Both the position numbers and the translations under genes were made by a program. Of a stretch of 64,000 nucleotides of DNA, positions 40,901 to 53,491 are shown in pieces. The notes beneath the pieces were generated by a model, which was given only the letters and a program-made list of their open reading frames with translations, did not search any database and was not told where the DNA came from. This DNA is from Paramecium sonneborni. Its lineage: Eukaryota; Ciliophora; Oligohymenophorea; Peniculida; Parameciidae. The DNA lies in the NCBI GenBank assembly GCA_905182985.1, contig CAJJDN010000073.1, positions 8,327-72,326 of the forward strand, written 5' to 3'. The first letter of the stretch is position 1; each line of letters begins with the position of its first letter.

Positions 40901-43900
40901 AGAAAGATATAAGAAGCTGTTCTCTAATTTAGCAGAAAGGTTTAAGTTTTTAATTTGTGCACAAATCCATACAAGAATTTTTAATTGCTGCTGATTTATA
41001 TGATATTTTGGTGTTATCAAAAGATCTTCAGACAAGAATATTGAGAAAAATATTAGAAATCATGACTAAGAGGAATCTCTCTTTTTTTCTTGATAATCAA
41101 AGGATGGAAAATATTTAAGATACTTACATAGAAGAAAGTAATTTAAATAATTTCTCTCCTTATGATAGGCAAAAAGAAATCCGTGAGATTGAAATAAATA
41201 TACAGAAACTTACAAATCTTATCAAATTGATAAAGTCACATGATTTTAATAAAATTACTTATTCAACTGATAACTATGGAGAAACTAGAAAGTATCTTAT
41301 TTAAAAAATTTCTTCAATAAATGAAGTTATTGAATTTTTAAAGTTCTTAGTTCAGCTCACTTCAATCGATAGGAGGTTTATTTATAGTGGATCCAATTCT
41401 CTTAATCTATTGGTTGAGATGAAAGTTGATCTAACTTAATAGTGTTTTTAAAATATCAGAATAGAAAATACATCATTAATTGGGGCAAGTTTTGCAAAAA
41501 GTGATTTAAGTGGTTCCCAATTTACAAATGTAAAAATAAATAGTATAAATTTGAATGGATCCTTATTATTGAATTGTAATTGGGAAAATTTACAAATTAA
41601 TGAGTTAAATAAAATAGAAGGCCATACTAACTGTGTCTATTCAGTGTGTTTCTCTCCTGATGGTAATACGTTAGCATCAGGTAGTGAGGATTATTCTGTC
41701 CGTTTGTGGGATGTAAAGACAGGATAATAAAAAGCCAAATTAAATGGTCATAGTGAAAGTGTCCGGTCAGTATGCTTCTCGCCAGATGGAACTATTTTAG
41801 GATCTAGCAGTACTGATTCCTCTATTCGTTTATGGTATGCTTAGGATGGAAAATAAAAAGCCAAATTAGATGGTCATAATGGAACTGTCTGGTCTATATG
41901 TTTCTCACCAGATGGAACTACTTTAGCATCTGGTAGTACTGATTATTCTATTCGTTTATGGGATGTTAAGACAGAAAATTAAAAAGCCATATTTGAAGGA
42001 CATAATAGTACTGTCTATTCAGTATGCTTCTCACCAGATGGATCTACTTTAGCATCTGGTGGTGGTGAAAACATAATTTTATTTTATTTAAATTATTAAC
42101 CGGAATAGTAGTTGGAAAGTAGTCATAATGGTAAGGTAAATTCAGTAAGCTTCTCACCAGATGGAAATATACTAGCCTCTGGTAGTGAAGATAATACAAT
42201 AATTTTATGGGATGTAAAATCATTAATAATAATTAAAAAATTAGAAGGTCAAAATTGCCCTGTTCAATCCATATGCTTCTCGCCGGATGGCACTACACTA
42301 GCCTCTGGTAGTCTGGATGATTCTATTCGTTTATGGAATGTAAAATCAGGAAAAGAAAAGAAAAGATTAGAAGGTCATAATAATTCAGTTTATTCTGTAT
42401 GCTACTCCCCTGATGATACTATATTAGCATCTTGCAGTCGAGATTTTTCAATTCGTTTATGGGATATAAAATCAGAACAGGACAAGAATAGATAAGAAGG
42501 TCATTTAAATTGGGTCTGGTCAGTATGTTTTTCTCCTGATGGTTTTACATTAGCATCTGGTAGTCGTGATAATTCTATTCGCTTATGGGATGTAAAGTCA
42601 GGAAAAGAAAAGAAGTAATTAGAAGGTCATTATGGTTCTATTTGGTCAGTATGTTTCTCTTCTGATGGAACTCTACTGGCATCATGTGGCGGAGATAATA
42701 CCATTCGATTATGGGATGTAAAATCAGGACAATAAATGAACAAATTATAAGGCCATTAAAAATGGGTTTGGACAATATGCTTTTAGGTTGATAATCATTC
42801 TATAGCATCAGGAAGTGAAGATAATACTATAATTATATGGGATGCAAGTTCTGGGTAAGAACTGAAAAAATTAGTTGGACATACTGATTGGGTCATGTCG
42901 GTCTCATTTTCTCCTGATGGTTCAATATTGGCATCTGGTAGTAGAGATAATTCTATTCGCTTATGGGATGCAAAATCAAACTCATGGGAAGTATTAAAAG
43001 TGTTATAAAGCCATAAAGGTTCTATCTACTCTGTATGTTTTTCTCCTGATTCTAGTTAAATTGCATCTGGTAGTGAGGATAAAATTATAATTTTATGGGG
43101 TGTAAGTTCTGGGCAAGAACTGAAAAAATTAGTTGGACATACTAATTGGGTCATGTCGGTCTCATTTTCTCCTGATGGTTCAATATTGGCATCTGGTAGT
43201 AGAGATAATTCTATTCGCTTATGGTATGTAAAATCAGGAAAAGAAATAAAAAAATTGGAAGGTCACAATAATTCAGTTTAATCAGTTTGCTTCTCTTCAG
43301 ATGGTATTACTTTAGCGTCTGGAAGTGGAGATAATTCTATTCGTATATGGGATGTGAGTTCAAGCCAAGAAAAGGAAATCATGGAGCTACATCCAAACTC
43401 ATTCTGGTAATTGTCTTTTTCTCCTGATGATACTACTCTAGCATCTAATAGTGGAAATTATTCAATATGTATATGGAATTTAAAAACAGGAGAACAGATG
43501 AATTAATTAAAAGGTCATACAAATCAAATTTTACAAGTGTGCTTCTCTCATGATACTTCTATTTTAGCATCTGCTAGTCTGGATAATACTCTTCTTATAT
43601 GGAATTTGCAATCACAATAAATAATTAAGAAATTAGATAGTTCTATAAATTTGTACTGTACTTTATGCTTTTCTCCAAATGTTACTTTATTAGCATCTGC
43701 AAGCCAAGACAATTGTATTCATTTGTGGGACATATCTCAAGATTATAAAATAATTTAATCATTTTAGCATTAAAATTAGATTTTATCAATTAGCTTTTCA
43801 CCTGATGGTTCGAAATTAGCTTCTGGATGTAGGGATTATATTATACGACTCTGGAATTTGAATTCTGGAAAATTAGATAGGGAATTAGAAAGTCAAAATG

Positions 43901-44268
43901 GTCCTGCATATTCAGTTTGTTTTTCTAAAGATAGCATGAAATTATAGGCGAGTTGTTGGGATAATTCTTTTTTGAAATGGAATGTGAATTCAGGTAAGTA
44001 AATTGACGAAGAATTCCAGACAGAGTTTAGTAATCAATTAAACGAAAATTCATAAGGTAAATATTTATTTATTCAAAATTAAGAAATGCTAACAAAAGTT
44101 CGTATTTCTCAAAAAGATAAGTTTGAGGCAAATGGTACTAAAATTTTGAAAGGTAAGTTTATTAATCATTTGGGAATGGATCTAAGAAAACTATTTCAAT
44201 AAAAAGGAAGTATCATTCTAGAAGATAAAAAGAAATAAGAGGACGAGTTGAAAAATTAAAAAAATTGA
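34966..44268 (+). CDS. NLR-like STAND NTPase: helical N-terminus, NACHT, pentapeptide-like stretch, 19 WD40 repeats
   Basis: A single intronless frame of 3100 aa from ATG 34966 to TGA 44266-44268. Residues 1 to about 1450 are helical, Gln/Lys/Glu-rich and coiled-coil-like, with no known domain. NACHT: Walker [10 protein letters not shown] at 1472-1480, Walker B-like LLIMDSYDE (acidic D1557, D1560, E1561), and sensor-like FTTRSE. A helical part ends with [13 protein letters not shown] (about 1997-2009), the winged-helix signature of STAND proteins. Residues about 2166-2220 look like pentapeptide repeats ([19 protein letters not shown]), then 19 WD40 repeats run from about 2220 to 3010. STAND proteins are nucleotide-switched sensors: the repeats bind a ligand, NACHT oligomerises and the N-terminus signals. 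NACHT-WD40 proteins serve non-self recognition in fungi and immunity or apoptosis elsewhere; such a role here is inference. The N-terminal effector, if there is one, is unrecognised. It probably acts in the cytosol. Confidence 0.95.
41617..44000 (+). repeat. Array of 19 WD40 repeats
   Basis: Units of about 42 codons following G-H-x(3)-[VI]-x-S-[VI]-C-F-S-P-D-G-x-x-LASGS-x-D-x-[ST]-[IV]-x-LWD. Units 1-14 are closely alike; units 15-19 diverge more. Two 2-repeat blocks, offset by 258 bp (around 42844 and 43102), share about 120 bp with only three differences seen by eye, one of them a silent TAA/CAA Gln change. Nineteen units would fill two seven-bladed propellers and part of a third. Confidence 0.93.
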
Positions 44269-44410
44269 GCTTAAAATGAAACCTGTTGGTTTTTTTTATA
44301 TCCAAAAAAAAATTAATTTCTTTTTAGTATTTTTTTGATTTGTTATTTTTTCAAATTAAAATCTTTAATTTCAGCCTTAACTTTATTATTAAAGACTTCT
44401 TTAAACTAAA

Positions 44411-45196
44411 TATTAAAAAGAGTTTCAAATTTAAAGTTTTTGTAGAGTTTCCATCAAATTCTTTAAGAATCTTTTTGAATTTAAATCTCAAGTATTTGAA
44501 TAATGAAAGGATTTGTGATAAACTTAAAGGCATTTTAAGATATAAAGCTTAATTTAAATTTTAGCAATTAATTTATTGAATGATTTTAGATCAATATGTT
44601 TTCCGATTAATAGTTTATTAGATTATAACAATAAATTTTATATTTAACCTGTATATTTTACGATATTTATAAACTACTTAATTAATTTAAAATTTCGTTC
44701 AGATTTAATATAATAAACTTCCTTGGCATTAATTTAGCAAACCAAAAGAATTTCGAGTATATTGATGAGGTTATATGAAAATCTACACTTTAGCTATATA
44801 ATATTAAACTTAATTTTCATCTAATTTTCGCCGTATTGTATCACAGATGGTAAGTAGATTATATAAATATGAATAAAATATCATTATCATTATCAAATGA
44901 TTCTAAACAACAGAGTTTGATGAAAATTATTAATCCTAAAAATCAATGTGACGAAACTGATTTAAAATAAAACCCTATTGACAGATTTTTTGAAATAAAA
45001 GTGAAAGACCCTTCGTTGGTGTAAATTATTTTTTATCGATAAATTCATAAATTTTCAGTCTTTATTCATTATTACATAGAATTATCTGAAAATTATCTTT
45101 AGAGATTTTTGTAGATGCTGATTTTAGATAATATATTTTCTTGAAAAAATTAAAGAATTCAATTTAACTAAATATATAGATTTTCTTTTACTCTTC
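44411..45196. repeat. 786 bp direct repeat, copy 1 (gap-flanking)
   Basis: Runs up to the first N and recurs at 45574-46359, offset by 1163 bp and of exactly equal length. This looks like an unmerged contig overlap. Confidence 0.9.
44869..45144 (+). CDS. Weak hypothetical 91-codon open frame
   Basis: ATG 44869 to TGA 45142-45144. The first half (for example KNQCDETDLKQNPIDRFFEI) has a more protein-like composition than nearby DNA; the second half is low in complexity. No family is recognised and no splice partner found. Frames of this length occur by chance when TGA is the only stop. The same frame recurs at 46032-46307 in the second copy of the duplicated segment. Confidence 0.2.
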
Positions 45197-45573
45197 NNNN
45201 NNNNNNNNNNNNNNNNNNNNNNNNNNNNNNNNNNNNNNNNNNNNNNNNNNNNNNNNNNNNNNNNNNNNNNNNNNNNNNNNNNNNNNNNNNNNNNNNNNNN
45301 NNNNNNNNNNNNNNNNNNNNNNNNNNNNNNNNNNNNNNNNNNNNNNNNNNNNNNNNNNNNNNNNNNNNNNNNNNNNNNNNNNNNNNNNNNNNNNNNNNNN
45401 NNNNNNNNNNNNNNNNNNNNNNNNNNNNNNNNNNNNNNNNNNNNNNNNNNNNNNNNNNNNNNNNNNNNNNNNNNNNNNNNNNNNNNNNNNNNNNNNNNNN
45501 NNNNNNNNNNNNNNNNNNNNNNNNNNNNNNNNNNNNNNNNNNNNNNNNNNNNNNNNNNNNNNNNNNNNNNNNN
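45197..45573. other. Assembly gap of 377 N
   Basis: A run of undetermined bases between the two copies of the 786 bp repeat. Since the flanks are the same sequence, the true gap may be zero or negative. Confidence 0.97.
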
Positions 45574-46359
45574 TATTAAAAAGAGTTTCAAATTTAAAGT
45601 TTTTGTAGAGTTTCCATCAAATTCTTTAAGAATCTTTTTGAATTTAAATCTCAAGTATTTGAATAATGAAAGGATTTGTGATAAACTTAAAGGCATTTTA
45701 AGATATAAAGCTTAATTTAAATTTTAGCAATTAATTTATTGAATGATTTTAGATCAATATGTTTTCCGATTAATAGTTTATTAGATTATAACAATAAATT
45801 TTATATTTAACCTGTATATTTTACGATATTTATAAACTACTTAATTAATTTAAAATTTCGTTCAGATTTAATATAATAAACTTCCTTGGCATTAATTTAG
45901 CAAACCAAAAGAATTTCGAGTATATTGATGAGGTTATATGAAAATCTACACTTTAGCTATATAATATTAAACTTAATTTTCATCTAATTTTCGCCGTATT
46001 GTATCACAGATGGTAAGTAGATTATATAAATATGAATAAAATATCATTATCATTATCAAATGATTCTAAACAACAGAGTTTGATGAAAATTATTAATCCT
46101 AAAAATCAATGTGACGAAACTGATTTAAAATAAAACCCTATTGACAGATTTTTTGAAATAAAAGTGAAAGACCCTTCGTTGGTGTAAATTATTTTTTATC
46201 GATAAATTCATAAATTTTCAGTCTTTATTCATTATTACATAGAATTATCTGAAAATTATCTTTAGAGATTTTTGTAGATGCTGATTTTAGATAATATATT
46301 TTCTTGAAAAAATTAAAGAATTCAATTTAACTAAATATATAGATTTTCTTTTACTCTTC
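45574..46359. repeat. 786 bp direct repeat, copy 2 (gap-flanking)
   Basis: Starts directly after the last N and matches 44411-45196 over the whole length. It continues into unique sequence toward the calpain-like gene. Confidence 0.9.
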
Positions 46360-46731
46360 TAAATTAAATTTTATCATAAAAGTAATAGTTTGATACCAAA
46401 TTATAAATAAATTTAGTTCAAAAATGAAGTTTTTGTGTAGGTGAAAATTTTTATATTTAGAATTGTTATATTTACTCTAAACAGGAAAATTTGTTCTTCA
46501 GTATTTAAATATCAGTCAAATGCTTTAGAGATAGAATTTAGGTCGATGAAACTATTCTCGTTGTACAGATATTAAGAAATACAAGGTAGTATAGTAATGA
46601 CAAACTTTATATCCAAATATATTTTTTATTGATTGATGATTATTGTATTGGATTTATAAAAGAAGGTTAGAGCAAAATATTATTAAATATTTATAAATTT
46701 AGATATATATCCATAATTGTTATACTTTATC

Positions 46732-49032
46732 TCACTTAAGCTCAATACTGATAGAAGTCAATTTATATGAAGCTCTATCTTTTGGATCACTTTTTTGCAG
46801 TTAAATCAATTTTAATTACCCTGGTGGTATTACTATATCTATATAATCTTAATTCTTTATTCCTATTCCTTTAAGATTGTAGAGATTAAATTCGATTCTT
46901 TCTTTATAGATTTGAGATTCTTTATTTTCATAAAGTAAAGCGTATCCATCTGGGAATTCGACTTCATAGAAGAAGACTTGAATATTCTTTATAATTAAAA
47001 TTTTATACTTTTTAGCCTAATTTTTGTTGTTCTTTTTTTTATGGATTTAAAAGTGCTAAATAAACGATATCTTCCTCAGATTTTGATTATTACTCAGTTT
47101 TTATAGAATAAGAGGAATTAAATCCAAAGCTATAACTACCTCGACCTTCTTTAGTAGACCTAAGTTTAAAAAAATAATTAGAATTGGACTTGCATTCAAT
47201 TTTAATTTTAATTTTGTCTGGATTACTATTGTCTAAATTTAAAAAAGGAGTGCTTATCTCTAGGTATTTTATTTAAGTAAAATTAATTTCTTATTATAGT
47301 GTATTATTTTTTGTTTAATTTTGATACCAAAAATATAAATACCCACAATTCTATCCCCTTACAGACTATATTCCAGGTGCAAATTATGTATTCTTCACTT
47401 AATCTGAAAATCTTCCATGTGCTCTTAATAGTCCATCTAAAATATTAGAAATTTTTGATTTTTCTAAACACAATTCTTAAAATTCAACTTTTTAAGAACC
47501 ATAACAAGAAACTGCTAAATTTCTATTACAATTTTAATCCCAATCTACTTCAACATATATGACATAAGATCCAGGTTCAAATTCTTTTTCAAAATCAATA
47601 TCTCTTTCTTAATTAAAAGCAAACCCTGAATAATTTAATACTTCTAAATTCTTACTATCTAATTGTCCTACTATCAATCTAGCTAATGAATAATTATGAT
47701 TATTATTTTCAAAAAAGCCCTCATCTGATTAAGTCAATCGAATTTATGCATTTGTTTTATTTGTAACATTCATTTTAACCAACTTTGTTGTAACTTGGTC
47801 TGAATTTTCAACTTTAAGAAATTAAGATGTATAGATATAATCAGGTCTAACTTGTGCTACATAAACGTATTAGAAGTTAGTGATAAAATCTTTAATACTC
47901 ATCCAAAATATCCCATCATCTTCTTACTGAACCTAAAACCTCTCTATTAAATCATGAGTCCATTTTGCAGATTTATCACTCCAGTCTCCAGACCACTCAT
48001 ATTGACCCCAAGGCTATTCATATTTCCTATAAATATTATACATTTCTTATTTTTATAATTTTATCTGTTTGTTCATCACTTCCAACAACAATCTGTAAAT
48101 CCAAAATGGAATAACATTTACTAGATACTATTCCTTTATTATCTCCACAATCCTTTTTTGTAGATGCTGTTTGAATGTATTTTTTATTATTATTTTTCTC
48201 CATAAATTCCCAACATGAATTAGCATGTTCTATCTAAAAAATTTCACTTGGAGCCCCAGTTAAATCTTTTAAAGCAATTAAAGGATCGCCTTATCCTATT
48301 GAATCATATGATCCATATAATTTAGCATAAGCTTTTTCCAAAAGAATCACCCATAATTTATTTCCTCTGACTCTTGAGAAAATTGGTCCTGCTTGAACAC
48401 AAGGAATATAATCATCTATTATTATTTCTTCAAGTATACCATTCTTAACCATACTAATTCTATAAAGTCCTTAATGATTAGATATGATTCTTACCATTTT
48501 ATTAATATTCTTTATTGTTTTGAAACAATCTTTCTATAATTTAAGGGACTTAAGCTAAAGCAGATAGAGAACTTAAAAAATAGCAATTTCCAAGTTCTCC
48601 TTAAATAACATCCTTTGGATCGATTGTCTATTAATCAATATGGATATAGATCTACATCAAATAAATTAATTTAATCAGGCTATAAAAATTCTTTTGGTCT
48701 TTTCCAAACTATATTTCTGCTTGTAAACGAAGAATTATTAGGTACTTTAGATATGCTTGATTGATTAGGTGGAAATTATTCATCCAAAAACAAAAATTAT
48801 TAGTTTTATGGCCTAGCATACACTTTATTTGATACATTTCTTTAAGATTCTGATTCTCTTAATTTGAATTTTCATTTTATTAGCCAGCATTAGTTTAAGT
48901 TGGCTTCTTTATTTATTATAATTGCTATTCATCGAAATTTGAGGTTTCGTGAATGATTGGTTGATATTAGGTTTCTGAAACATATTATTGAGCGGAATTC
49001 TCAATAGCTCTTGTGTTTATGCTGGATCCCAT
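46732..49032 (-). CDS. Calpain-like protein, predicted catalytically inactive
   Basis: Five introns (48813-48835, 48628-48655, 48470-48494, 48014-48041, 46987-47008) give 724 aa. The N-terminus MGSSIN is a good N-myristoylation signal, pointing to membrane attachment. After a Gln/Asn-rich lead comes the calpain core: FLDEQFPP, WKRP, QGELGNCYFLSSLSAL with Cys133, AYAKLYGSYDSI, DLTGAPSEIF, IRNPWGQYEWSGDWSD with Asn305, then DDGIFWMSIKDF. Domain III-like beta-sandwich regions follow, ending with FYEVEFPDGY and a Lys/Ser tail. The catalytic His is missing: where calpains have G-H-A-Y-S, this has S-K-C-Y-S with Lys280. The Asp before and Trp after the active Cys are also Asn and Tyr. The protein is therefore probably a pseudoprotease acting as a membrane-linked scaffold or regulator. 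The exon joins all restore the conserved calpain text, so the model is sound. Confidence 0.92.
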
Positions 49033-50441
49033 TTGATTTAATTATTATTTTATATTATCAAGCAAAAAATATTTATAACTGCAAAAATTCATTTACTACT
49101 ATTTTTTTAACTTTAATTCAGAAATATCATTTCATCATTTCATTAAGTGCATTAGAATAATTTTTATTTATTAACTTAAAATGATTAAATCAAAAATTTA
49201 TCTATAAGGATTATTATTATGATTATTAGCAAAATTTGAATAATTATTCTCAATGGTATATTTCAAGAGAAGATCAATTAACAATTAACATTTTTTTTTT
49301 GAAATAGAACTTATTAATTTTCTTTAGATATTCTTACTTGATTCAGAAAAGTTTTGAATCTTATAATTGATATCCTTCAATTTGATTTAAGAGTAACTGA
49401 ATTTAAATATCACTTTTAAAACATGCTTTTAGATTACTAAAAAATCACATATTATTTTCAGATTCAACTTAATACCAACTCATCTCAAATAATGATCAAT
49501 GGCAACATAAGAACACTCTAAAAATTAAAATAATAAAATGATGTAGATGCTGACTTTTAATTTTGGAGGAAATACTAATTAACTTATTTCTGGTATCTTA
49601 TATCCTATTTCTGTACTTAATAATTAATGGTTATGATAACAAATTATTGATATTTATTTTCAATCAATAATTTGAAGTTTATTTTCAAATAAATTTTTAA
49701 TTATAAGCAAGTATGGAATTTGAAGTAAGGACGGCTAGTTTAAAAATTTTTGGATTCTATATTAAAAAGTTTAGTATGAAAAATATATCAAATTAATTTA
49801 ATTCAAATCTATTTAAGCTTTTACTTAAATTAATAAACATGATTCGATGCTGTAGATTAAAACCTTAATTATTTAAATTCATTCTTATTAGAATAAAAAA
49901 ATTAAGATAAATATATGAAATCAAATTGAATTGTTTATAAGAAAATATTAATAATTTTCTTAAAGTTAATATTTATGAGTTAAATTTAATAAGGATCTCA
50001 AATGTAATAATATTCATCAATCACATATAATAGTTTCACAATTTTTAATCTTCTAAAATTAAAGGTGCATATATTTAAATTGAAACATCATTTCTTATTA
50101 CTAAAACCTGATTCTAACTTTAAAATCAATAGTTTGTCTTAGTAGAAAAAGCTCTATAGAAAGATTCAAAAAGAATATCCCAAAAATATTTTATAACTCT
50201 CAATTATGAAAAGATAATAAACTATATATTAATTTAATTGTTAACTACTAAAGAAGTATAAATGAACAAATTTAATAACAAAATATCCAGGTATTATATT
50301 TTTAAACTTATCTTTAATTGAATCATAAGCTAATCTAGCAAAATTTAATTTATATTTGATATTAGTATATTTATTTAAAATATTGTAATAAAATTTTACA
50401 ATATTTTAAATAAATATAATTTTACAGCTATCAAGTTTATT
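49033..50441. other. Divergent intergenic region, nothing recognised
   Basis: About 1.4 kb of AT-rich DNA upstream of both the calpain-like gene (-) and the secreted protein gene (+). No coding signal, RNA gene or repeat found. Confidence 0.5.
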
Positions 50442-53400
50442 ATGCGGTTACTTATTCTATTATTATTTCAAATTATTCTCTCAAAGAGTTAAGTTTGTAA
50501 AGTAAATTAAAATTTATCATAGCTCGAAAACAATGTTTAAAATCTTTTGCAAATTAATCAAATGGAAACCTTTTTTTTTTATTTTTAAGATTATTTCTAT
50601 GGGGATGGACTCACTTACCGTTTTAATGATCAACTGTAATACTTTTAAGTTAATCAGCCTTTTATATAAGGTGGAATAGAGGGAGAAGTTATAAGTATTT
50701 CACCTTAAGCAAATACAATAGTGTAGGAAAAATAATTTTCAATATTATTAAAAATTAATTAAGGAGATTAAGAAAAATATGAGATTCATCATTTGAAAGA
50801 ATTATCTGAAAAAAAATAGAAGCCTTTTGCAAGTCAACTTATTTTAAAGCTTGAAGTAGATTTATGCTATTAAATTAATTAAATAGATAATTATATAATA
50901 ATTACTTGTTATGAATTTGAATCATAAGAGATAAAATATCTAATATATGATTCTTAATATAATTTGATTATTACTTATAGTCATAAAATGAATGATTTAG
51001 AAAAAAAAAAAAAACATTTAATAATAATTTCAAAATCGGCTGGAGAATATTTATGCTCTTTGATAAATCATGGATATTATGAAGATAATGAGTATATATC
51101 CAATTATTCAAATTTAATTATATTTAAATTTGAAAAAATAAACATTAACAGTGAGATCAAAATAAATTTAGTTTATTAAGAGGAAATCCATTTATAAGAA
51201 GATTTTATAACAGGTTTTGAAATTGTAAAACAAGGATATCGTAAAAATAAGTTTATTATTTAGTATTTATTTCGTTCTATAAAAATTCCTAAGTTCAAAT
51301 TCAAGATTTGAATAATCATAAATTGTTTAAAATAAGTTTATCGATCTCAAAACAAATTCTTGGAATAAGTGCAAAAAAAATATCTTATGGATCTAATGAA
51401 TATATTATTGTATTATGGAATCATGAAGAGTTATCAAACTTCTTGTATGATCCATCATAAAATAAAATTGTAAAAATTCGTCAAATTATTTAGATTTCAA
51501 GAGAAAAGCTAATTTAAACAACACAAATAAATTTATTACTTATGTTCAAGTCTGATGTTTTTATTAATGAAAAGTATATAATTGTGTCAAATTTGAATGG
51601 TATAAGTATTTACCCAACAATTCTGAATGATGTTAATAAAGGAAGATTATTATACTATTATTCTTCAAAGCCAAAAATCAGTTATTTCATTAATATAATT
51701 GATTATTTAATAACCATAGAGGAACAATAGTTAGTTTTATATATAATTAATGATCCAATAATAAAAATAGAAAATTTGAATCCAAATGACATTCCTTAGT
51801 TGTTTTAAATTATGGCAATATCTAACTAATTTGATAAACCATAAATTCAATGCCCTAGACTTAATTTATATTTTAAGGTTGAGTTTGATACTTCAATTCC
51901 ATATGCGGTAAAATCCAATTATTTCAATATCCCTTATTAAGTTTATTGGAGTATTTAGAATAGAGGTATTTATTAAGGTAAAGATGAAAATTTGCGATAT
52001 TTCAACATAAATATTGATTGTAATGGAAAATAGTCAATTAAATAAAAATAATTAATTATCATACCATACTTAAAAATGTACCCTTAGACTCCGATTCCAG
52101 ATAATATTGATGTTATTGTTGATAAAGATTCTGAAGTTTTTATCCATGAATAAGATTTATATTTATGTAGCGATGTTTTTTACTAAAAACAATAACTGAT
52201 TTATTAACATCAGGAGATTTATGAATTTAAAGAAAAATTTTATCTCCTTCTTTAATAATATTTTGCTGTTTATGTGAAAGAATGTTTAGCAAAAGATCCT
52301 AATAATTGTGTAATTTTGCATTATTAACCTATTGAATTTTTAGCTTAAATCAGAAAGTTTATATTTAACATTCATGATGGAATTCTTTATTTTGGTTTTG
52401 AATAAAATTTTATTTGGGATGGTTACGAAGATCTCGATAATTTTGAAATTTAAACATCAAATGTGGAAATTTATAGTTATAGATTGAATAAAAATAAAAA
52501 AATTATTAAGAAAATCTAAATTTCTCATCTTTTTTTTTCAGTTATTTAAATAGACATCATAGATGATAGACTATACGTGCTTTATTAATATCGAAATGAT
52601 AAAAAATATCTGTTTAATTATAAAATTGATGAAATAGAGGACGATATAGATATACGTTAGCATAGTCATTTAGTAAATTTTTGCTAAAATTTTGCTTTTA
52701 ATATTGAACACTATGGGTATTTTTTATATTTTTTTACAAACGAACCAAAAGATGATATAATAGTTACTTATTTGAATGCAATAAATATTGAAGAGGGAAA
52801 ATTCTAATAAATAAATAAGCTAAAATTTAAGCAATACGAAAAGCAAAATGAAATAAGATATTTTGAAATTCGAATAACCATTAGTGGAGTTTATATTTAA
52901 ACAACTTCATATTTTGAAAAAAATATATATTTTAAAAAATCTGACTTTTTTCTTTTAATATTTACCAAGTTTGACAATTAAAATTATGAAAGATATCTTA
53001 ATAATTAGATTAATATTCCATAAGCATTATTATTTAAAAAATAAAAAAATAGAACCTTTAAAATTAATTATTTCTCTAGTGAAAAAAACCTTTATTAGAT
53101 ATTTAGTGAGTATAATATTGGCTATATTATTTTTGTGTATTCTTTTAAATCTACTCTTTTGAATTTAGTTCATTATGGTTTAGATGAATATATGATGAAT
53201 AATTTTGACAGAAGAGCAATCAGTCTACTTGAGGGGGATATTTATTCAATCAATCCTTTTATACAAAGTGAAATTAAAATTTAGAAATAGAAACTAAGAT
53301 TTATAAAACAAGAACCCTTAATCACTTTAAATTGTTAATAATATGAGTAGACTGATTCCTCACCTTTTGTCACTGTTCCTTTTACTGTATTTACATCAAG

Positions 53401-53491
53401 ATTAACAGTTGAATAATATCCTGTCTACTTATTATAATTTTATCTGAAATAGGAGAAAGACGAAGATAATCAATAAAATATCAAAGATTGA
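50442..53491 (+). CDS. Secreted or lumenal protein of unknown family
   Basis: ATG 50442 opens a clear signal peptide (MRLLILLLFQIILSKSQVC). One intron, 51241-51263, joins two long frames into 1008 aa ending at TGA 53489-53491. The body has many short aromatic and beta-branched strands with few Cys, and no domain I recognise. There is no convincing C-terminal membrane segment: a hydrophobic run around 53100-53160 belongs to another frame and is not translated. A segment at 53384-53405 (GTATTT...ACAG) could be an alternative intron that would shorten the last part. The general look (signal peptide, long beta-rich ectodomain) is like the gene at 9339-13545, but I found no shared motif that would prove kinship. 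Confidence 0.82.

Larger units (their letters stand above)
44269..46731. other. Intergenic region disrupted by an assembly gap
   Basis: This lies between the convergent NACHT-WD40 and calpain-like genes. It holds two copies of a 786 bp segment around a run of N, plus AT-rich flanks. Apart from the weak open frame listed separately, no gene is seen. Confidence 0.6.

Noticed and set aside
42112..42495. Independent WD40 gene of 127 aa
   Set aside because: It is part of the 9.3 kb frame; TAG and TAA around it code for Gln.
44340..44552. Overlapping + and - open frames in Leu/Lys/Phe-rich DNA, repeated beyond the gap
   Set aside because: Low-complexity AT-rich sequence in the duplicated contig end; no protein family resemblance.
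46980..47045. Frameshift in an A-run of the calpain-like gene
   Set aside because: A 22 nt intron at 46987-47008 restores the frame and the total becomes a multiple of three.
48014..48041. Loss of the calpain catalytic Asn (apparent Gln before PWG)
   Set aside because: Splicing the 28 nt intron yields IRNPWG, so the Asn is present.
52971..53162. C-terminal membrane anchor for the secreted protein at 50442
   Set aside because: The hydrophobic run is in another frame. The true frame continues with polar sequence to TGA 53489.
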